In this document: positions 43,755-52,927 of the stretch, piece after piece
Layout: every line of letters begins with the position of its first letter
How positions within the stretch are numbered: position 1 is the first letter of the stretch
Origin: H17-190 sp034435615
Lineage (GTDB): Bacteria; Chloroflexota; Dehalococcoidia; SM23-28-2; HRBIN24
Direction: 5' to 3'
Assembly: GCA_034435615.1 (NCBI GenBank)
Contig: DAOTWZ010000019.1
Coordinates: forward strand, 1 to 64,000
DNA length: 64,000 nucleotides
Position numbers and translations under genes: made by a program
The notes under the pieces: generated by a model
What the model saw: only the letters and a program-made list of their open reading frames with translations
Database searches by the model: none
Told to the model about the DNA's origin: nothing

Positions 43755-46102
43755 ACTGCTGTCTCGGCCAGCAGCCGCTCCAGGGAGGCGGCCGGCATCG
43801 GCCGGGCGAAGAGGAAGCCCTGCCAGTAGTCGCAGCCGTGCCTGCGCAGCGAGGCTAGCTGCTCCGGCCGTTCCACCCCCTCCGCCACCACCCGCAGCCC
43901 CAGGCCGTGGGCCAGGCCGATGATGGTTGTGACGAAGGCCTCATCGGCGGGGTTGACCAGCAGCCCCTGGACGAAGGAGCGGTCTATCTTCACCGCGTCC
44001 ACCGGGAGGCGCCTGAGATAGGTCAGGGAGCAGTAGCCGGTGCCGAAATCGTCCAACGCCACCTCCACCCCCATCGCCCTGAGGGAGCGCAGGGCGTCTA
44101 TGGTGGCGTTGGGGTCTTCCAGCGCCGCCGTCTCCGTGATCTCCAGCATCAGGTGGCCGGGGCCCGGCCAGTCGTCCGCCAGCAGCCCCCTCAGGGCCTC
44201 CAGGCACGGCCCCTGGCGGAAGCTGCGGGTGGAGACGTTCACCGCCACCTGGAGCGGGGGCAGGCCCTGGCGCCGCCAGCGCTGGGCCTGGCGGCAGGCG
44301 GCGGCCAGGGCCCAGGCGTCTATGTAGGGGACGAGGCCCCCCTCCTCCGCCAGACCTATGAAGGCGTCGGGGAAGAGGAGGCCCCGCTCCGGGTGCTGCC
44401 AGCGGACCAGCGCCTCCACCCCCACCACCTGGCCGGTGGCCACGCTCAGCACGGGCTGGTAGTGGAGGACCAGCTCGTCCCGCTCCAGGGCCCGCCTCAA
44501 CTCCTGCTCCAGGGCCAGCCGCTCCAGGATGCGGGCCCGCATGGCGGCATCGTAGAAGCGGTAGGTGTCCCGGCCCTGCTCCTTGGCCTGGTGCATGGCC
44601 GTGTCGGCGCTGCGCAGCAGGGCATCGGCGTCCTGGCCGTCCAGAGGATAGAGGGCGATGCCGATGCTGGCCGTGACGCGGAACTCCTGTCCCCCCACCG
44701 ACCAGGGCATGCGGAAGGTCTGCAGTATCTCCCGAGCCACTGCCTCCACGTCCCGCAGGGAGACGCCGAAGAGGACGAGGATGAACTCGTCGCCGCCGCC
44801 GCGGGCCACCGTGTCCCCCTCTCGGGCCAGGGAGACGAGGGCCCTGGCCGCCGCGCGCAGCAGTTCGTCGCCCCCCTCGTGGCCCAGGGCGTCGTTGACC
44901 GTCTTGAAGCGGTCCAGGTCCAGGACGAGGACGGCCACTCTCTCCTGACTGCGGCGGGCCTGGGCCAGGGCCACGTTCAGGCGGTCGCGCAGGAGGGCAC
45001 GGTTGGGCAGCCCTGTCAGCGGGTCGTGGTAGGACAGGTGGCTTATGACCTGCTCCATGCGCCGCCGCTCCGTCACGTCCCGGACGACGGAGACGACGCC
45101 GAGGAGGCCCCGGGCGGGGTCATGCATGGTGGAGGCGCTCAGGTGGAGGACGCGCGGGCCGCCCCTCTCCGACCGATAATCCATCTCGTGGCCCTGCAAT
45201 ACCCCCGTGCGGGCCAGCTCCTGGGACGCCAGGGCGACCGCGATGGGCGCCGGAGGCGGCCTCCCCAGCATCTCCTCCTCGGAGAGGCCCAGGATCTCGG
45301 CGGCGGCCCGATTAGCCACCCGGACCAGGCCCTGGGCGTCCGTCACCAGGAGGCCATCGGCCATCGTCCTGATGATCTCCTCCGCTGCCAGGGCGGGCGT
45401 GATATCCACCAGGCGGTAGCGCCAGATGCTGCGGGCGGCCACCAGCACGCCGGCCAGGACCGCCACGAGGCCGAAGGGGTATACGGGGACGCCCAGGTCG
45501 GGCAGGTAATCCACGATGCCCAGGCTGCTCAGGCCGAAGGTGAGGAGGGTGGCCCGCAGCCGCAGCCGCCTCACGCCGGGAGGCGAACGACGGTACTCCT
45601 GCCAGCAGAGCCGCAGCCCGGCGGCTATGGGCAAAACGAAGAAGAGCAGGAAGGGCCAGATGAGCGGGCCGCTCCGCCCGTAGTAGCCCCAAGGGTAGCT
45701 ATAGAGTCCGTCCACCAGCCAGTCCGTGGCCACAGCGAGGCCGCCGAAGAGGGCGGAGCCCAGAGCGCTCATCGCCACCCAGGGCCACCGCTCCCGCCAC
45801 CTGTCCGTCCTGCTCACGGTGTAGAGGAGCGAGGTCGTCGGTATGAAGGCTACCCCGAACCAGACCGTCTTCGTCCAGACCAGGGCCAGCGCGGCGTCCT
45901 CGGTGGAGAAGGCCATCCCGTAGCCCAGGAGCCAGACGACCACGGGCAGGATGACGGAGAGGAAAGAGAGGCTCACCGGCGAGCGAGGCTCCCGCACCAG
46001 GACTATCGCCGCCAGGAGGAGGGCCAGTCCGCCCACCAGGAAGCGGGGCAGGGCGTAGGGATTGAAGAAGTAGCTGTCCGGCGTAAAGAGATGGACGAGC
46101 AT
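43751..46102 (-). CDS. Membrane-bound PAS-GGDEF-EAL protein (cyclic-di-GMP turnover)
   Basis: 783 residues. Seven to eight membrane helices (about 15-225; resembles the 7TM sensor of some histidine kinases), a PAS domain (about 235-345), GGDEF near 434-440 and EAL from about 540. The cyclase site is GGDEF, with the inhibitory RxxD (REGD) five residues before it. The phosphodiesterase residues are also there: [30 protein letters not shown] and VVAEGVE. Both activities may be present, or one may regulate the other. The sensed signal is unknown. ATG 46102 has no clear ribosome site. Confidence 0.95.
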   Translation of the reverse strand: MLVHLFTPDSYFFNPYALPRFLVGGLALLLAAIVLVREPRSPVSLSFLSVILPVVVWLLGYGMAFSTEDAALALVWTKTVWFGVAFIPTTSLLYTVSRTDRWRERWPWVAMSALGSALFGGLAVATDWLVDGLYSYPWGYYGRSGPLIWPFLLFFVLPIAAGLRLCWQEYRRSPPGVRRLRLRATLLTFGLSSLGIVDYLPDLGVPVYPFGLVAVLAGVLVAARSIWRYRLVDITPALAAEEIIRTMADGLLVTDAQGLVRVANRAAAEILGLSEEEMLGRPPPAPIAVALASQELARTGVLQGHEMDYRSERGGPRVLHLSASTMHDPARGLLGVVSVVRDVTERRRMEQVISHLSYHDPLTGLPNRALLRDRLNVALAQARRSQERVAVLVLDLDRFKTVNDALGHEGGDELLRAAARALVSLAREGDTVARGGGDEFILVLFGVSLRDVEAVAREILQTFRMPWSVGGQEFRVTASIGIALYPLDGQDADALLRSADTAMHQAKEQGRDTYRFYDAAMRARILERLALEQELRRALERDELVLHYQPVLSVATGQVVGVEALVRWQHPERGLLFPDAFIGLAEEGGLVPYIDAWALAAACRQAQRWRRQGLPPLQVAVNVSTRSFRQGPCLEALRGLLADDWPGPGHLMLEITETAALEDPNATIDALRSLRAMGVEVALDDFGTGYCSLTYLRRLPVDAVKIDRSFVQGLLVNPADEAFVTTIIGLAHGLGLRVVAEGVERPEQLASLRRHGCDYWQGFLFARPMPAASLERLLAETAV

Positions 46103-46219
46103 GGCGGTTCGCCCTCCGGCGGGCCCGGGTTTCGGGAGCGAGGGATGCGGCCCCGCTCGCCGGCGAGGGCCAGGCCGACGGGCGTCCCCATTGAGGTAGA
46201 CGCGAGGGAGGGGCAGCTG

Positions 46220-47122
46220 TTACTGGGCGGCCAGCAGCTCCCTCATCTGCTGGGCGTTGCGCACGGCGTAGTCGCGGAAGCAGTTGTTGAAGAGGACGTG
46301 CACCTCCTGGGCCTCCTGGGCCAGCTTCCTGACGCGGGGCACCCACTCCTCCAGCTCCTCCCGCTCGTAGAGGTAGTTGAAGCGCTCCGCCACCGTGGCC
46401 CCCTTGGCCTGCCAGGCGGTGGCGTTGCGACCGTGGAGGCGCACGACGCTCACCTCGGCCGTCGCCTCGGCCAGGGGAGGGACGCTGGAGACGAAGCCCT
46501 GGGGCTCGTCCACGCAGACCAGGGGCAGTCGGTGCTCCCGCAGGAAGCGGAGCACGGCGGCGCGGTCGCGCTCCTCGCCCAGCCAGCGCTCCTGCCGGAA
46601 CTCGATGGCGGGCGTGTACTGGGGCAGCCGCTCCCGCAGCTCCTGTATGTAGCGTCGTGACTCCTTGCCGGGCAGGAACCAGGGCGGGAACTGGAAGAGG
46701 ATGACCCCCAGCTTGCCGGCGCTGTCCAGGGGGAGGAGGGCGGCGGCGAACCTCTCCCACAGCTCGTCCCGCAGCTCCGGGGGGAGGTCACGGTAGTAGA
46801 GGCGCTCCTGCTCCCGCAGGCCGTGGGGCAGGGCATCTCGCACGTCGCGGGGGAGGGCGCTGACGGGCGTGGGGTGGTGCGTGAAGAGGGAGAAGGCCTT
46901 GATATCGAAGCGAAAGTGGGGCGGCGTGCGCTCCACCCACAGGCCGGCGTTGCGCTCGCTGGGGAGGGCGTAGTAGCTGCTGTCCACCTCCACTACGGGG
47001 AAGTGCTGGGCGTAGTAGCGGAGCCGCTCCTCCGGCGTGTTGACGCCGCGGGGATACCAGCCGCTCTCCAGCAGCGTCTTGTCCGTCCAGGAGCAGGTGC
47101 CGACCAGGACGGTGGCGCCCAT
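46220..47122 (-). CDS. DUF72 (YecE-like) protein
   Basis: 300 residues, a TIM-barrel-like family of unknown function. Typical elements are VGTCSWTDKTLLESGWYP, HFPVVEVDSSYYALPS, FRFDIKAFSLFTHH, GVILFQFPPWF, and the end VHVLFNNCFRDYAVRNAQQM. All expected blocks are present, so the gene is intact. It is alone, with the GGDEF-EAL gene downstream on the same strand (117 bases) and a divergent LLM gene upstream. ATG 47122 fits the conserved start. Confidence 0.93.
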   Translation of the reverse strand: MGATVLVGTCSWTDKTLLESGWYPRGVNTPEERLRYYAQHFPVVEVDSSYYALPSERNAGLWVERTPPHFRFDIKAFSLFTHHPTPVSALPRDVRDALPHGLREQERLYYRDLPPELRDELWERFAAALLPLDSAGKLGVILFQFPPWFLPGKESRRYIQELRERLPQYTPAIEFRQERWLGEERDRAAVLRFLREHRLPLVCVDEPQGFVSSVPPLAEATAEVSVVRLHGRNATAWQAKGATVAERFNYLYEREELEEWVPRVRKLAQEAQEVHVLFNNCFRDYAVRNAQQMRELLAAQ

Positions 47123-47188
47123 CGGCTACCATTATCGCGCCGGCGGGATGGCGTCCAGGCCGCCCCGCGGAGCGCCTCCGCCCCGCCG

Positions 47189-47218
47189 TTGACCTCCCGG
47201 TGGGGCGGTTGCTATCAT
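47189..47218 (+). promoter_or_regulatory. Promoter for the LLM-type gene
   Basis: TTGACC (47189-47194), an 18-base spacer and TATCAT (47213-47218), with TGC directly before the -10. Transcription would begin near 47225 with a leader of about 60 bases. Confidence 0.7.
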
Positions 47219-47285
47219 GAAGCGGACTTTTCTAGGGAGCTGTAGCCTCTCGCAGTTTTTAATCCCTTTGCAACGGGGGGGCCGC

Positions 47286-48203
47286 ATGAAATTCGGCGCG
47301 CACCTGCTCCACATCTCCGCCCAGTACAGCCCGGAGGACATAGTCCGCTTCGCCCAGGCAGTGGAGCAGATGGGCTATGACTCCGTCTGGGCCAGCGACC
47401 ACATCGTCTTCCCCACGGGGGAGGTGGAGTCCCGCTATCCCTACCGGGAGACGGGGCGCTTTCCCCTCCCCCCGGACACCCCCTGGCTGGAGTGCGTCAC
47501 CACCCTGGCGTTCGTGGCCGGGGCCACCAGCCGGGTCTACCTGGGCACCACCGTGATGGTGCTCCCCTACCGCAACCCGGTGCTCAACGCCAAGATGCTG
47601 GGGACGCTGCAGGTCCTCTCCAACAACCGCCTCATCCTGGGGGCGGGCGCCGGCTGGATGCGGGAGGAGGCGGAGGCCCTGGGGATGCCCTGGGACCACC
47701 GCGGCCAGCGCACCGACGAGCATATCCAGGTGCTGCGGGCCATCTGGACCCAGGAGGAGCCCCGCTTCGAGGGACGCTTCTACCGCATCGCTGGCGTGCG
47801 CTGCGAGCCCCGCCCCACCGTGCCGCCCCCCATCTGGATCGGCGGGCACGAGCGGGCGGGCCTGAGGCGGGCCGGCGTCCTGGGCGACGGCTGGCACGCC
47901 GCCTTCCACCCGCCCGAAGACCTGGCCGGCCGCTGGCAGACGGTGCAGCAGTTCGCCCGGGAGGCCGGGCGCGACCCCGCCTCCCTCACCCTCTCGGTGC
48001 GGCTGCCCATCCGCATCCGCAACCAGCCGGAGGAGGGGCCACCCCTGGTGGGCAGCGTCGACCAGATAAAGCGCTGGCTTCAGGAGTACCAGCGCCTGGG
48101 AGTGCAGCACGTCCTGCTGGAGCCGCCCCTGCGCCAGGGCGTGGAGGCAGCCCTGGAGGTGCTGGACCGCTTCGCCCGGGAGGTGCGGCCCGAGTTCGCC
48201 TAG
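47286..48203 (+). CDS. LLM-type flavin-dependent oxidoreductase
   Basis: 305 residues from ATG 47286, with GGGGGGGCC upstream. Luciferase-like TIM barrel: FAQAVEQMGYDSVWASDHIVFP, TSRVYLGTTVMVLPYRNPVLNAKMLGTLQVLS, and LILGAGAGWMREEAEALG, all typical of the F420-linked or FMN-linked LLM class. The actual cofactor (F420 or FMN) is not decided by these motifs, and no F420 synthesis gene is in the window. Ends in a shared CTAG with the convergent DUF35 gene. The substrate is unknown; the CoA gene context suggests a lipid or xenobiotic. Confidence 0.88.
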   Translation: MKFGAHLLHISAQYSPEDIVRFAQAVEQMGYDSVWASDHIVFPTGEVESRYPYRETGRFPLPPDTPWLECVTTLAFVAGATSRVYLGTTVMVLPYRNPVLNAKMLGTLQVLSNNRLILGAGAGWMREEAEALGMPWDHRGQRTDEHIQVLRAIWTQEEPRFEGRFYRIAGVRCEPRPTVPPPIWIGGHERAGLRRAGVLGDGWHAAFHPPEDLAGRWQTVQQFAREAGRDPASLTLSVRLPIRIRNQPEEGPPLVGSVDQIKRWLQEYQRLGVQHVLLEPPLRQGVEAALEVLDRFAREVRPEFA

Positions 48204-48610
48204 GAGGACTGGCGCCGGGGACGGAACTGGACCAGGGTGACCTCGTCCGTCAGGCGCTGGAAGACGGCCTCCACTGGCATCCCCGTCCTTATCTCCGCCA
48301 GGGGGACGTCCACCAGGTTGGCCACCAGGCGCGGCCCTTCCTCCAGTTGGACCCAGGCCACGTTGTAGGGCGGCTCAAAGCCGGGGACGAGACGGCGGTG
48401 GAAGACCACCCAGGAGGCCACCACACCGCGGCCGCTGGCGCGTCGCCACTCCACCCGGTCGGAGAGGCACTGCGGACAGACGGGGCCTGGGGGCCACCAC
48501 GTATGCTGACAGTCACCGCAGCGGGGGAGGAGCAGCTCCCCCCGCCGCGCTCCCTCCCAGAAGGGGAGCTCGTCCTCATGCAGGGGCGGCAGGGGGCGCT
48601 CCTCCGCCAT
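48200..48610 (-). CDS. DUF35 OB-fold, zinc-ribbon protein (second copy)
   Basis: 136 residues from ATG 48610, which overlaps the thiolase stop (TGATG), so the pair is translationally coupled. Zinc ribbon LPRCGDCQHTWWPPGPVCPQC (Cys pairs C-x2-C), then the OB-fold with VVASWVVFHRRLVPGFEPPYNVAWVQLEEG. In steroid side-chain aldolases a DUF35 subunit pairs with an SCP2-type thiolase-like protein, and the linked pair here has the same form. Unlike the DUF35-thiolase pair at the left edge, this DUF35 follows its thiolase. Confidence 0.88.
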   Translation of the reverse strand: MAEERPLPPLHEDELPFWEGARRGELLLPRCGDCQHTWWPPGPVCPQCLSDRVEWRRASGRGVVASWVVFHRRLVPGFEPPYNVAWVQLEEGPRLVANLVDVPLAEIRTGMPVEAVFQRLTDEVTLVQFRPRRQSS

Positions 48611-49782
48611 CACTCCCTCCCGAAGATGAGGGAATCGCCGAAGGTGGTGGCCCACTGCAGGAGGCGGGCGCCGGGGATCTGGCGCTCGCCGCATTCGCCC
48701 CGTAGCTGGCGCACTATCTCCACCACGTGGTTCCAGCCGGAGACATGCCCCTCCGAGAGGAGGCCGCCGTTGGTGTTCACCGGCAGCTCTCCCCCCAGCT
48801 CTATACGGCCGTCCTGCACCCAGGCCAGCCCCTCCCCTGGCCCGGCGAAGCCGAAGCGCTCCAGGGTGAAGACCACCTGGGGAGCGAAGGCATCGTAGAC
48901 GTAGAGGCCGTCCATATCTTTCTGCTCCACGCCGGCCATCCCGTAGACCGGGTGCTCCCTCTCCAGGTCGTCGCTGACGCTCTGCTGCCAGGCGCCCAGC
49001 CCCGGCCGGCCGAAGACGAACTCCTCCCGTCCTGCCCGCATCCCCTGCATCCCCAGGACGAACACCGGCGGCTGGCGGCAGTCCCGCGCCCTCTCCCGGG
49101 AGGCGACGATGACGCAGGCACCGCCATCGCTCACCAGGCAGCAGTCCAAGAGGCGCAGGGGCTCGATGATGAAGGGGGCGTTCAGGTAGTCTTCCCGCGT
49201 GATGGGAGTGCGCATGATGGCCTGCGGGTTCAGGGAGGCGTGCTTCCGGATGGCGATGGGCACGGCCGCCAGGTCTTCCGGGCGGCCGCCGTAGCGGGAG
49301 AGGTAGAGCCGCCAGGCCATGGCTGCCCCGGCGCCCGGCGTGACGATGCCGTAGTGGGGGGCCTCACCGTGGGAGCCGCCGCCCTGACGCGTCGCCTCCG
49401 GGTCGCGGGGGCCACCGATGTGCCCCGGGCGGCTGAAGCGGATCCCCACCAGGCAGGCCACCACCCGGGCCAGCCCGGCCGCCACCGCCAGGACAGCGTG
49501 CTGCAGGGCAGGGCCCATGAAGCGGCCGTGCGTCCACGTCTGCTCCGAGTAGCAGAGGCGGAGGCCGAAGGCCTCGGCCAGGCGGTCGTAGTCCACGCCC
49601 AGGGGATGGCCGATGTTGGTGACCAGGCCATCGATCTCGCTCTTGGCGAGGCCGGCGTCCCGGAGCGCCTCCTTGAGGGCCTCGGCCGCCAGGGCCAGAT
49701 TGCTGCGGGGCGAGCGTCGCTCCAGGCGCGACATCCCCACGCCCACTACAGCTACCCGACCGCTGACGTCGAGGCCGGCCAT
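48610..49782 (-). CDS. Thiolase-like protein, SCP2/lipid-transfer type
   Basis: 390 residues from ATG 49782, with GGAG six bases upstream; TTG 49794 opens the longer frame. RVAVVGVGMSRL opens it; VYDAFAPQVVFTLERFGF, LPVNTNGGLLSEGHVSGWNHVVEIVRQLRG are the C-terminal signature. No Cys is at the usual nucleophile place (TWTHGRFMGPALQHAVLAVA), so it is not a classical thiolase. It resembles the Ltp2-like retro-aldolases of sterol degradation, though a ring-type substrate is only one possibility. Coupled to its DUF35 partner. Confidence 0.88.
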   Translation of the reverse strand: MAGLDVSGRVAVVGVGMSRLERRSPRSNLALAAEALKEALRDAGLAKSEIDGLVTNIGHPLGVDYDRLAEAFGLRLCYSEQTWTHGRFMGPALQHAVLAVAAGLARVVACLVGIRFSRPGHIGGPRDPEATRQGGGSHGEAPHYGIVTPGAGAAMAWRLYLSRYGGRPEDLAAVPIAIRKHASLNPQAIMRTPITREDYLNAPFIIEPLRLLDCCLVSDGGACVIVASRERARDCRQPPVFVLGMQGMRAGREEFVFGRPGLGAWQQSVSDDLEREHPVYGMAGVEQKDMDGLYVYDAFAPQVVFTLERFGFAGPGEGLAWVQDGRIELGGELPVNTNGGLLSEGHVSGWNHVVEIVRQLRGECGERQIPGARLLQWATTFGDSLIFGRE

Positions 49783-49868
49783 GCTGCGCTCCAAAGCACC
49801 CCGTCCGGAGGGCCGGGGCGCCCCGGCCCTCCGGACCCCCAGGGCGTGGCCCTCGTCGGGTCAGGGCC

Positions 49869-50723
49869 CTAGGCCACCATGGTCCACTGGCGCTTACCCT
49901 CGGCCAGCATCAACCGCCCGAAGATGAAGTTGGGGAAGTGGGCGGCGGCGCCGAAGGTGGAGGGGTCTTCCAGCTCGCGGATGACCCGCTCCCGCGTCCG
50001 CTTGGCCAGCTCCTTGTCCACGTCCGCCACCATGGCCCACTCCGTGGCCTCGAACTGGACGGGACAGTGCATGGAGTCGCCGAAGAGGATGGCCCGCTCG
50101 GTGCCCGAGGAGATGACGACGCTCAGGTGGCCGGGCGTGTGGCCCGGGGTGGCCAGGATGTTGACGCCCGGGGCTATGGCCTGGCCGTCGCTGACGAACT
50201 CGACGCAGTTCTCCAGATGGTCCTGGACCTCGTGGCGGTCGGGGCCCAGGGGGTCGTCCTTGCCGTACCAGTACTCCCACTCTTCCTTCATGGTCAGGTG
50301 ACGGGCCCTGGGGAAGGTGGGGACGCGGGTGTGGCCCACGGCGTGGCTCGTCCAGCCCACGTGGTCCAGGTGGAGATGGGTGTAGACCACTGTGTCGATG
50401 TCACCGGGCTCCAGCTTGGCGATGCGCAGGCTCTCCAGCAGGGCCCCGCCCATCAGCGGGCCGAAGCCGGGGAAGTCCACGCCCTTATCGCCGAAGCCCA
50501 GGTCCACCAGGATGTTGCGGGCCCCCGTGCGGATGAGGAAGCTGCCGAAGCTGGCCACCAGCCTGCCCTGGTGATCCAGCCATTTGCTGTGGGACTGCCA
50601 GATCTCCTTGTTGGTCTCGGGGAAGGCTGCGGTGGGCTCGAGGGCGGCGCTCCCGTCGGGCAGGAAGACGATGCGTATGTCCCCTACCTTGACCTCCGCC
50701 AGGCGTGCCGGTTGTGCAGGCAT
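49869..50723 (-). CDS. Metallo-beta-lactamase-fold hydrolase
   Basis: 284 residues from ATG 50723, with AAAGGAGGGG nine bases upstream. The metal motif THLHLDHVGW puts HxHxDH at 116-121; a further His is in TPGHTPGHLSV and an Asp in FGDSMH. LVDLGFGDKG precedes the motif. This is the MBL fold with both metal sites, of the lactonase/N-acyl-homoserine-lactonase-like type. Substrate unknown; a lactone or thioester is plausible from the neighbouring CoA genes. It is divergent from the crotonase gene that follows. Confidence 0.9.
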   Translation of the reverse strand: MPAQPARLAEVKVGDIRIVFLPDGSAALEPTAAFPETNKEIWQSHSKWLDHQGRLVASFGSFLIRTGARNILVDLGFGDKGVDFPGFGPLMGGALLESLRIAKLEPGDIDTVVYTHLHLDHVGWTSHAVGHTRVPTFPRARHLTMKEEWEYWYGKDDPLGPDRHEVQDHLENCVEFVSDGQAIAPGVNILATPGHTPGHLSVVISSGTERAILFGDSMHCPVQFEATEWAMVADVDKELAKRTRERVIRELEDPSTFGAAAHFPNFIFGRLMLAEGKRQWTMVA

Positions 50724-50904
50724 CGCTGACCCCTCCTTTCCCGCCTGCTCGGTATGAGGCAGCCCAAATCTAATGAGCTTTGGCAGGCTTGTCAAGCCAG
50801 CCCCCGCAGCCCTATCCTCGGGGAAGCTTGGGGCCTCCCTGCCCCACTGCCAGAGAGAGGGCACTATACTAACGCTGAAGACTCACCGGAGAGGAGGTAA
50901 AGCC

Positions 50905-51696
50905 ATGCCTGAGTACAAGGCCCTCCGCTTCGAGGTCCGGGACGGGGTGGGCTGGGTCACCCTGTCCAGACCGGAGGTGGGGAACGCCATCAACCGCGAG
51001 ATGGCCCTGGAGTTGCTGGACGTCTCCCTCCGCTGCGACGAGGACCCGGGCGTGCGGGCGGTGGTGCTGACGGGCAGCGGCCCCATGTTCTGCACCGGGG
51101 GCGACCTGAAGAGCTTCGCCACCGCCGGGGAGGATCTCCCCCGCCTCCTCAAGGAGCTCACCACCTACTTCCACGCCGCCGTCTCCCGCTTCTCCCGCAT
51201 GGAGGCGCCGGTCATCGCCGCTGTCAACGGCACCGCCGCCGGGGCGGGGATGAGCCTGGTCTGCGCCTGTGACCTGGCGGTGGCTGTCCAGTCCGCTCGC
51301 TTCGTCATGGCCTACACGCGGGCTGGCCTCACCCCGGACGGCTCCGGCACCTACTTCCTGCCCCGCCTGGTGGGCGTACGGCGGGCCCTGGAGCTGACCC
51401 TCACCAACCGCATGCTCTCCGCCCAGGAGGCGCTGGAGATGGGCATCGTCAACCGGGTGGTGCCGGACGAGTCCCTGACATCGGAGGTGGAGTCCCTGGC
51501 CCGTCAGCTGGCGGAAGGGCCGACGCGAGCCTACGGCGGCGCCAAGCGCCTCATCTATCAGTCCTGGCAGGAGAGCCTGGAGACGCAGATGGAGTGGGAG
51601 GCGCGCACCATCGCCGACATGGCCCGCACCGCCGACGGCCGGGAGGGGATCGCCGCCTTCCTGGAGAAGCGGCAGCCCCGCTTCAAGGGCCAGTAG
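50905..51696 (+). CDS. Enoyl-CoA hydratase/isomerase, PaaG-like
   Basis: 263 residues from ATG 50905, with GAGGAGGTAAAG upstream. Oxyanion-hole segments FCTGGDLKSF and NGTAAGAGMSL. The first catalytic Glu of hydratases is absent (AGAGMSLV). The second segment reads GLTPDGSGTYFLPRLVG with Asp, as in PaaG-type isomerases. Thus a 2,3-dehydroadipyl-CoA isomerase-like reaction or other enoyl isomerisation is more probable than plain hydration. Next come two CaiB/BaiF genes in the same direction, 14 bases away; a common transcript is likely. Confidence 0.9.
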   Translation: MPEYKALRFEVRDGVGWVTLSRPEVGNAINREMALELLDVSLRCDEDPGVRAVVLTGSGPMFCTGGDLKSFATAGEDLPRLLKELTTYFHAAVSRFSRMEAPVIAAVNGTAAGAGMSLVCACDLAVAVQSARFVMAYTRAGLTPDGSGTYFLPRLVGVRRALELTLTNRMLSAQEALEMGIVNRVVPDESLTSEVESLARQLAEGPTRAYGGAKRLIYQSWQESLETQMEWEARTIADMARTADGREGIAAFLEKRQPRFKGQ

Positions 51697-51710
51697 CCGG
51701 GGGAGCGGCC

Positions 51711-52916
51711 GTGGCTGGCCCCCTGAACGGCCTACGGGTGCTGGAGGTGACGACCACCGTGGCCGGCGCCTACTGCGGCCGCCTCCTGGCCGGCATGGGT
51801 GCCGACGTGCTCAAGGTGGAGCCCCCGGAGGGGGACCCCCTGCGCCGTTACGGGCCCTTCCCGGGGGACGTGCCCCACCCGGAGAAGAGCGGCCTCTTCC
51901 TCCACCTGAACCAGGCCAAGCGGGGCGTCACCCTGGAGGTGGGCTCCCCCAGCGGCCGCGAGCTGCTGGGCCGCCTGCTGGAGCGGGCCGATGCCCTGGT
52001 CCATGACCTGCCTCCCCAGCGGGCCGAGGAGCTCGGCCTGACGCCGGAGGAGCTGCCACGCCGCCACCCCCGCCTGGTGGCCGCCGTGGTCACCTACTTC
52101 GGCTCCCGGGGGCCCTACGCCCGCTACCAGGGGACGGAGCTGGTGGCGGAGGCCCTGAGCGGCTACATGTCCATCACCGGAGAGCCGGACCGCGAACCCC
52201 TGAAGCCCCACGGCTTCCTGGCCGAGTACCAGGCCGGCCTGCAGGCGGCGGTGGCGGTGATGGCCGGCCTCCTGGCCCGGGAGGCCCGCGGCGCCGGGGA
52301 CGTGGCCGACGTCTCGGTGGCGGAGGCGGCCACCTTCCTCATGGGCGGGCCGCCAGTGCTGGCCTACCTCTTCGGCCAGGTGTGGAAGCGCAACGGCACC
52401 CGCCTCATCGGCGTGGGCGACCGCCACCCCTACCCCTCCACCCTCCGCCCCTGCCGCGATGGCTGGGTGCACGCCCACTCCAACAACCGTCACCCGGACC
52501 TCCTGGCCGCCCTGGTGGGGGACCCCTGGCTGGCCAGCCCGCAGGTGCTGGAGGCCATGACCGCCCACGCCGACGAGATCGACGCCCGCCTGGACGCCTG
52601 GCTGGCCGACAAGAGCAAGTGGGAGGCGGTGGAGCTGGCCCAGGAGCTGCGCCTCCCCTTCACGGAGGTGCTCGACCCGCTGGAGGTGCTGGAGGACCGC
52701 CACGGCCACCACCGCACTCGCGGCAGCTTCGTGGAGGTGGAGCACCCGGTCGCCGGCCGCGTCCGCCAACTGGGTGCGCCGGTGAAGCTCAGTGCCACCC
52801 CCTGGCGGGTGGGCCGCGCCCCCCTGCTGGGCGAGCACAACGAGCAGGTCTTCTGCGGGGAACTGGGCCTCCCGCGGGAGGAGCTGGTGCGTCTGAGACA
52901 GGCCGGCATCGTGTAG
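51711..52916 (+). CDS. CaiB/BaiF-family CoA-transferase, catalytic Asp replaced by Glu
   Basis: 401 residues from GTG 51711, with GGGGGAGC upstream. GLRVLEVTTTVAGAYCGRLLAGMGADVLKVEPPEGD and GDVADVSVAEAA are CaiB signatures. In formyl-CoA transferase the catalytic Asp169 lies in a FDLIAQA motif; here it reads TELVAEALSG, with Glu at the equivalent place by eye. It moves CoA between acyl acids. Eleven bases on, a second family member starts, and the two may form a heterodimer, since this family builds interlocked dimers. Confidence 0.9.
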   Translation: MAGPLNGLRVLEVTTTVAGAYCGRLLAGMGADVLKVEPPEGDPLRRYGPFPGDVPHPEKSGLFLHLNQAKRGVTLEVGSPSGRELLGRLLERADALVHDLPPQRAEELGLTPEELPRRHPRLVAAVVTYFGSRGPYARYQGTELVAEALSGYMSITGEPDREPLKPHGFLAEYQAGLQAAVAVMAGLLAREARGAGDVADVSVAEAATFLMGGPPVLAYLFGQVWKRNGTRLIGVGDRHPYPSTLRPCRDGWVHAHSNNRHPDLLAALVGDPWLASPQVLEAMTAHADEIDARLDAWLADKSKWEAVELAQELRLPFTEVLDPLEVLEDRHGHHRTRGSFVEVEHPVAGRVRQLGAPVKLSATPWRVGRAPLLGEHNEQVFCGELGLPREELVRLRQAGIV

Positions 52917-52927
52917 GAGGAGGGCCT

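Noticed and set aside
43907..46660. 917-codon plus-strand frame opposite the GGDEF-EAL and DUF72 genes
   Set aside because: Spans two real genes on the other strand and has no domain; shadow.
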